From JAPLST01 sp964397565 (GTDB lineage: Bacteria > Auribacterota > UBA3054 > JAPLST01), in NCBI GenBank assembly GCA_964397565.1, contig CAYNJC010000048.1:1-31010 (forward strand): a DNA stretch of 31,010 bases, given 5' to 3'. A program made the translations under genes and the position numbers. Of the stretch, positions 31,010 through 31,010 are shown piece after piece; position 1 is the stretch's first letter; every line of letters starts with the position of its first letter. Below the pieces are notes generated by a model. That model saw nothing but the letters and a program-made list of their open reading frames with translations, did not search any database and had not been told where the DNA came from.

Positions 31010-31010
31010 T

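Overview
The window looks like a chromosomal segment of a GC-rich bacterium of the Verrucomicrobiota/Kiritimatiellota/Lentisphaerota type. This placement is an inference. It rests on several PEP-CTERM C-terminal sorting tails (VPEP, a hydrophobic stretch, then an arginine cluster), a secreted M6-type peptidase fused to a beta-helix, GH172 (DUF2961) and GH13 enzymes, and many small palindromic intergenic repeats. I found no rRNA or tRNA gene, CRISPR array, transposase or phage gene.

Left part (1-7.5 kb): an inverted copy of a small MITE-like element; a short recX; a repeat-rich 730-bp spacer; a YtrA-type GntR regulator with a strong promoter and a large dyad operator, translationally coupled to an ABC ATPase and a membrane subunit; a large unrecognised membrane protein with a zinc ribbon; and, on the minus strand, an exported SGNH-like hydrolase.

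Middle (7.5-18 kb): a secreted PEP-CTERM protein whose 3' end carries the complete 131-bp MITE-like element; a PEP-CTERM papain-like peptidase with an IPT/TIG domain; and, on the minus strand, a pyruvoyl-dependent histidine decarboxylase that unexpectedly has a signal peptide. Next come a relic of a third PEP-CTERM tail and a housekeeping cluster mtnP-pssA-truB plus a small proline-rich exported protein, closed by a strong intrinsic terminator. A GH172 enzyme and a divergent exported GH13 amylase-like enzyme follow.

Right part (18-31 kb): a stretch of visibly lower GC (about 18.9-21.8 kb) holds a gluzincin-like metallopeptidase, a GAF-like sensory protein and a geranylgeranyl-reductase-family flavoprotein. 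Two of these sit behind clearly duplicated promoter regions. After it come a 1387-residue secreted M6 peptidase/beta-helix/PEP-CTERM protein and a MarR-controlled MacAB-like efflux operon (marR-macA-ATPase-permease). The final 460 bp are AT-richer, with a possible degraded minus-strand gene and a strong outward promoter at the edge.

Several families of short palindromic repeats run through nearly all long spacers. The points most worth a second look are the exported histidine decarboxylase, the MITE-like element that forms a gene's stop codon, and a two-hairpin repeat whose stems differ in sequence but keep their pairing.
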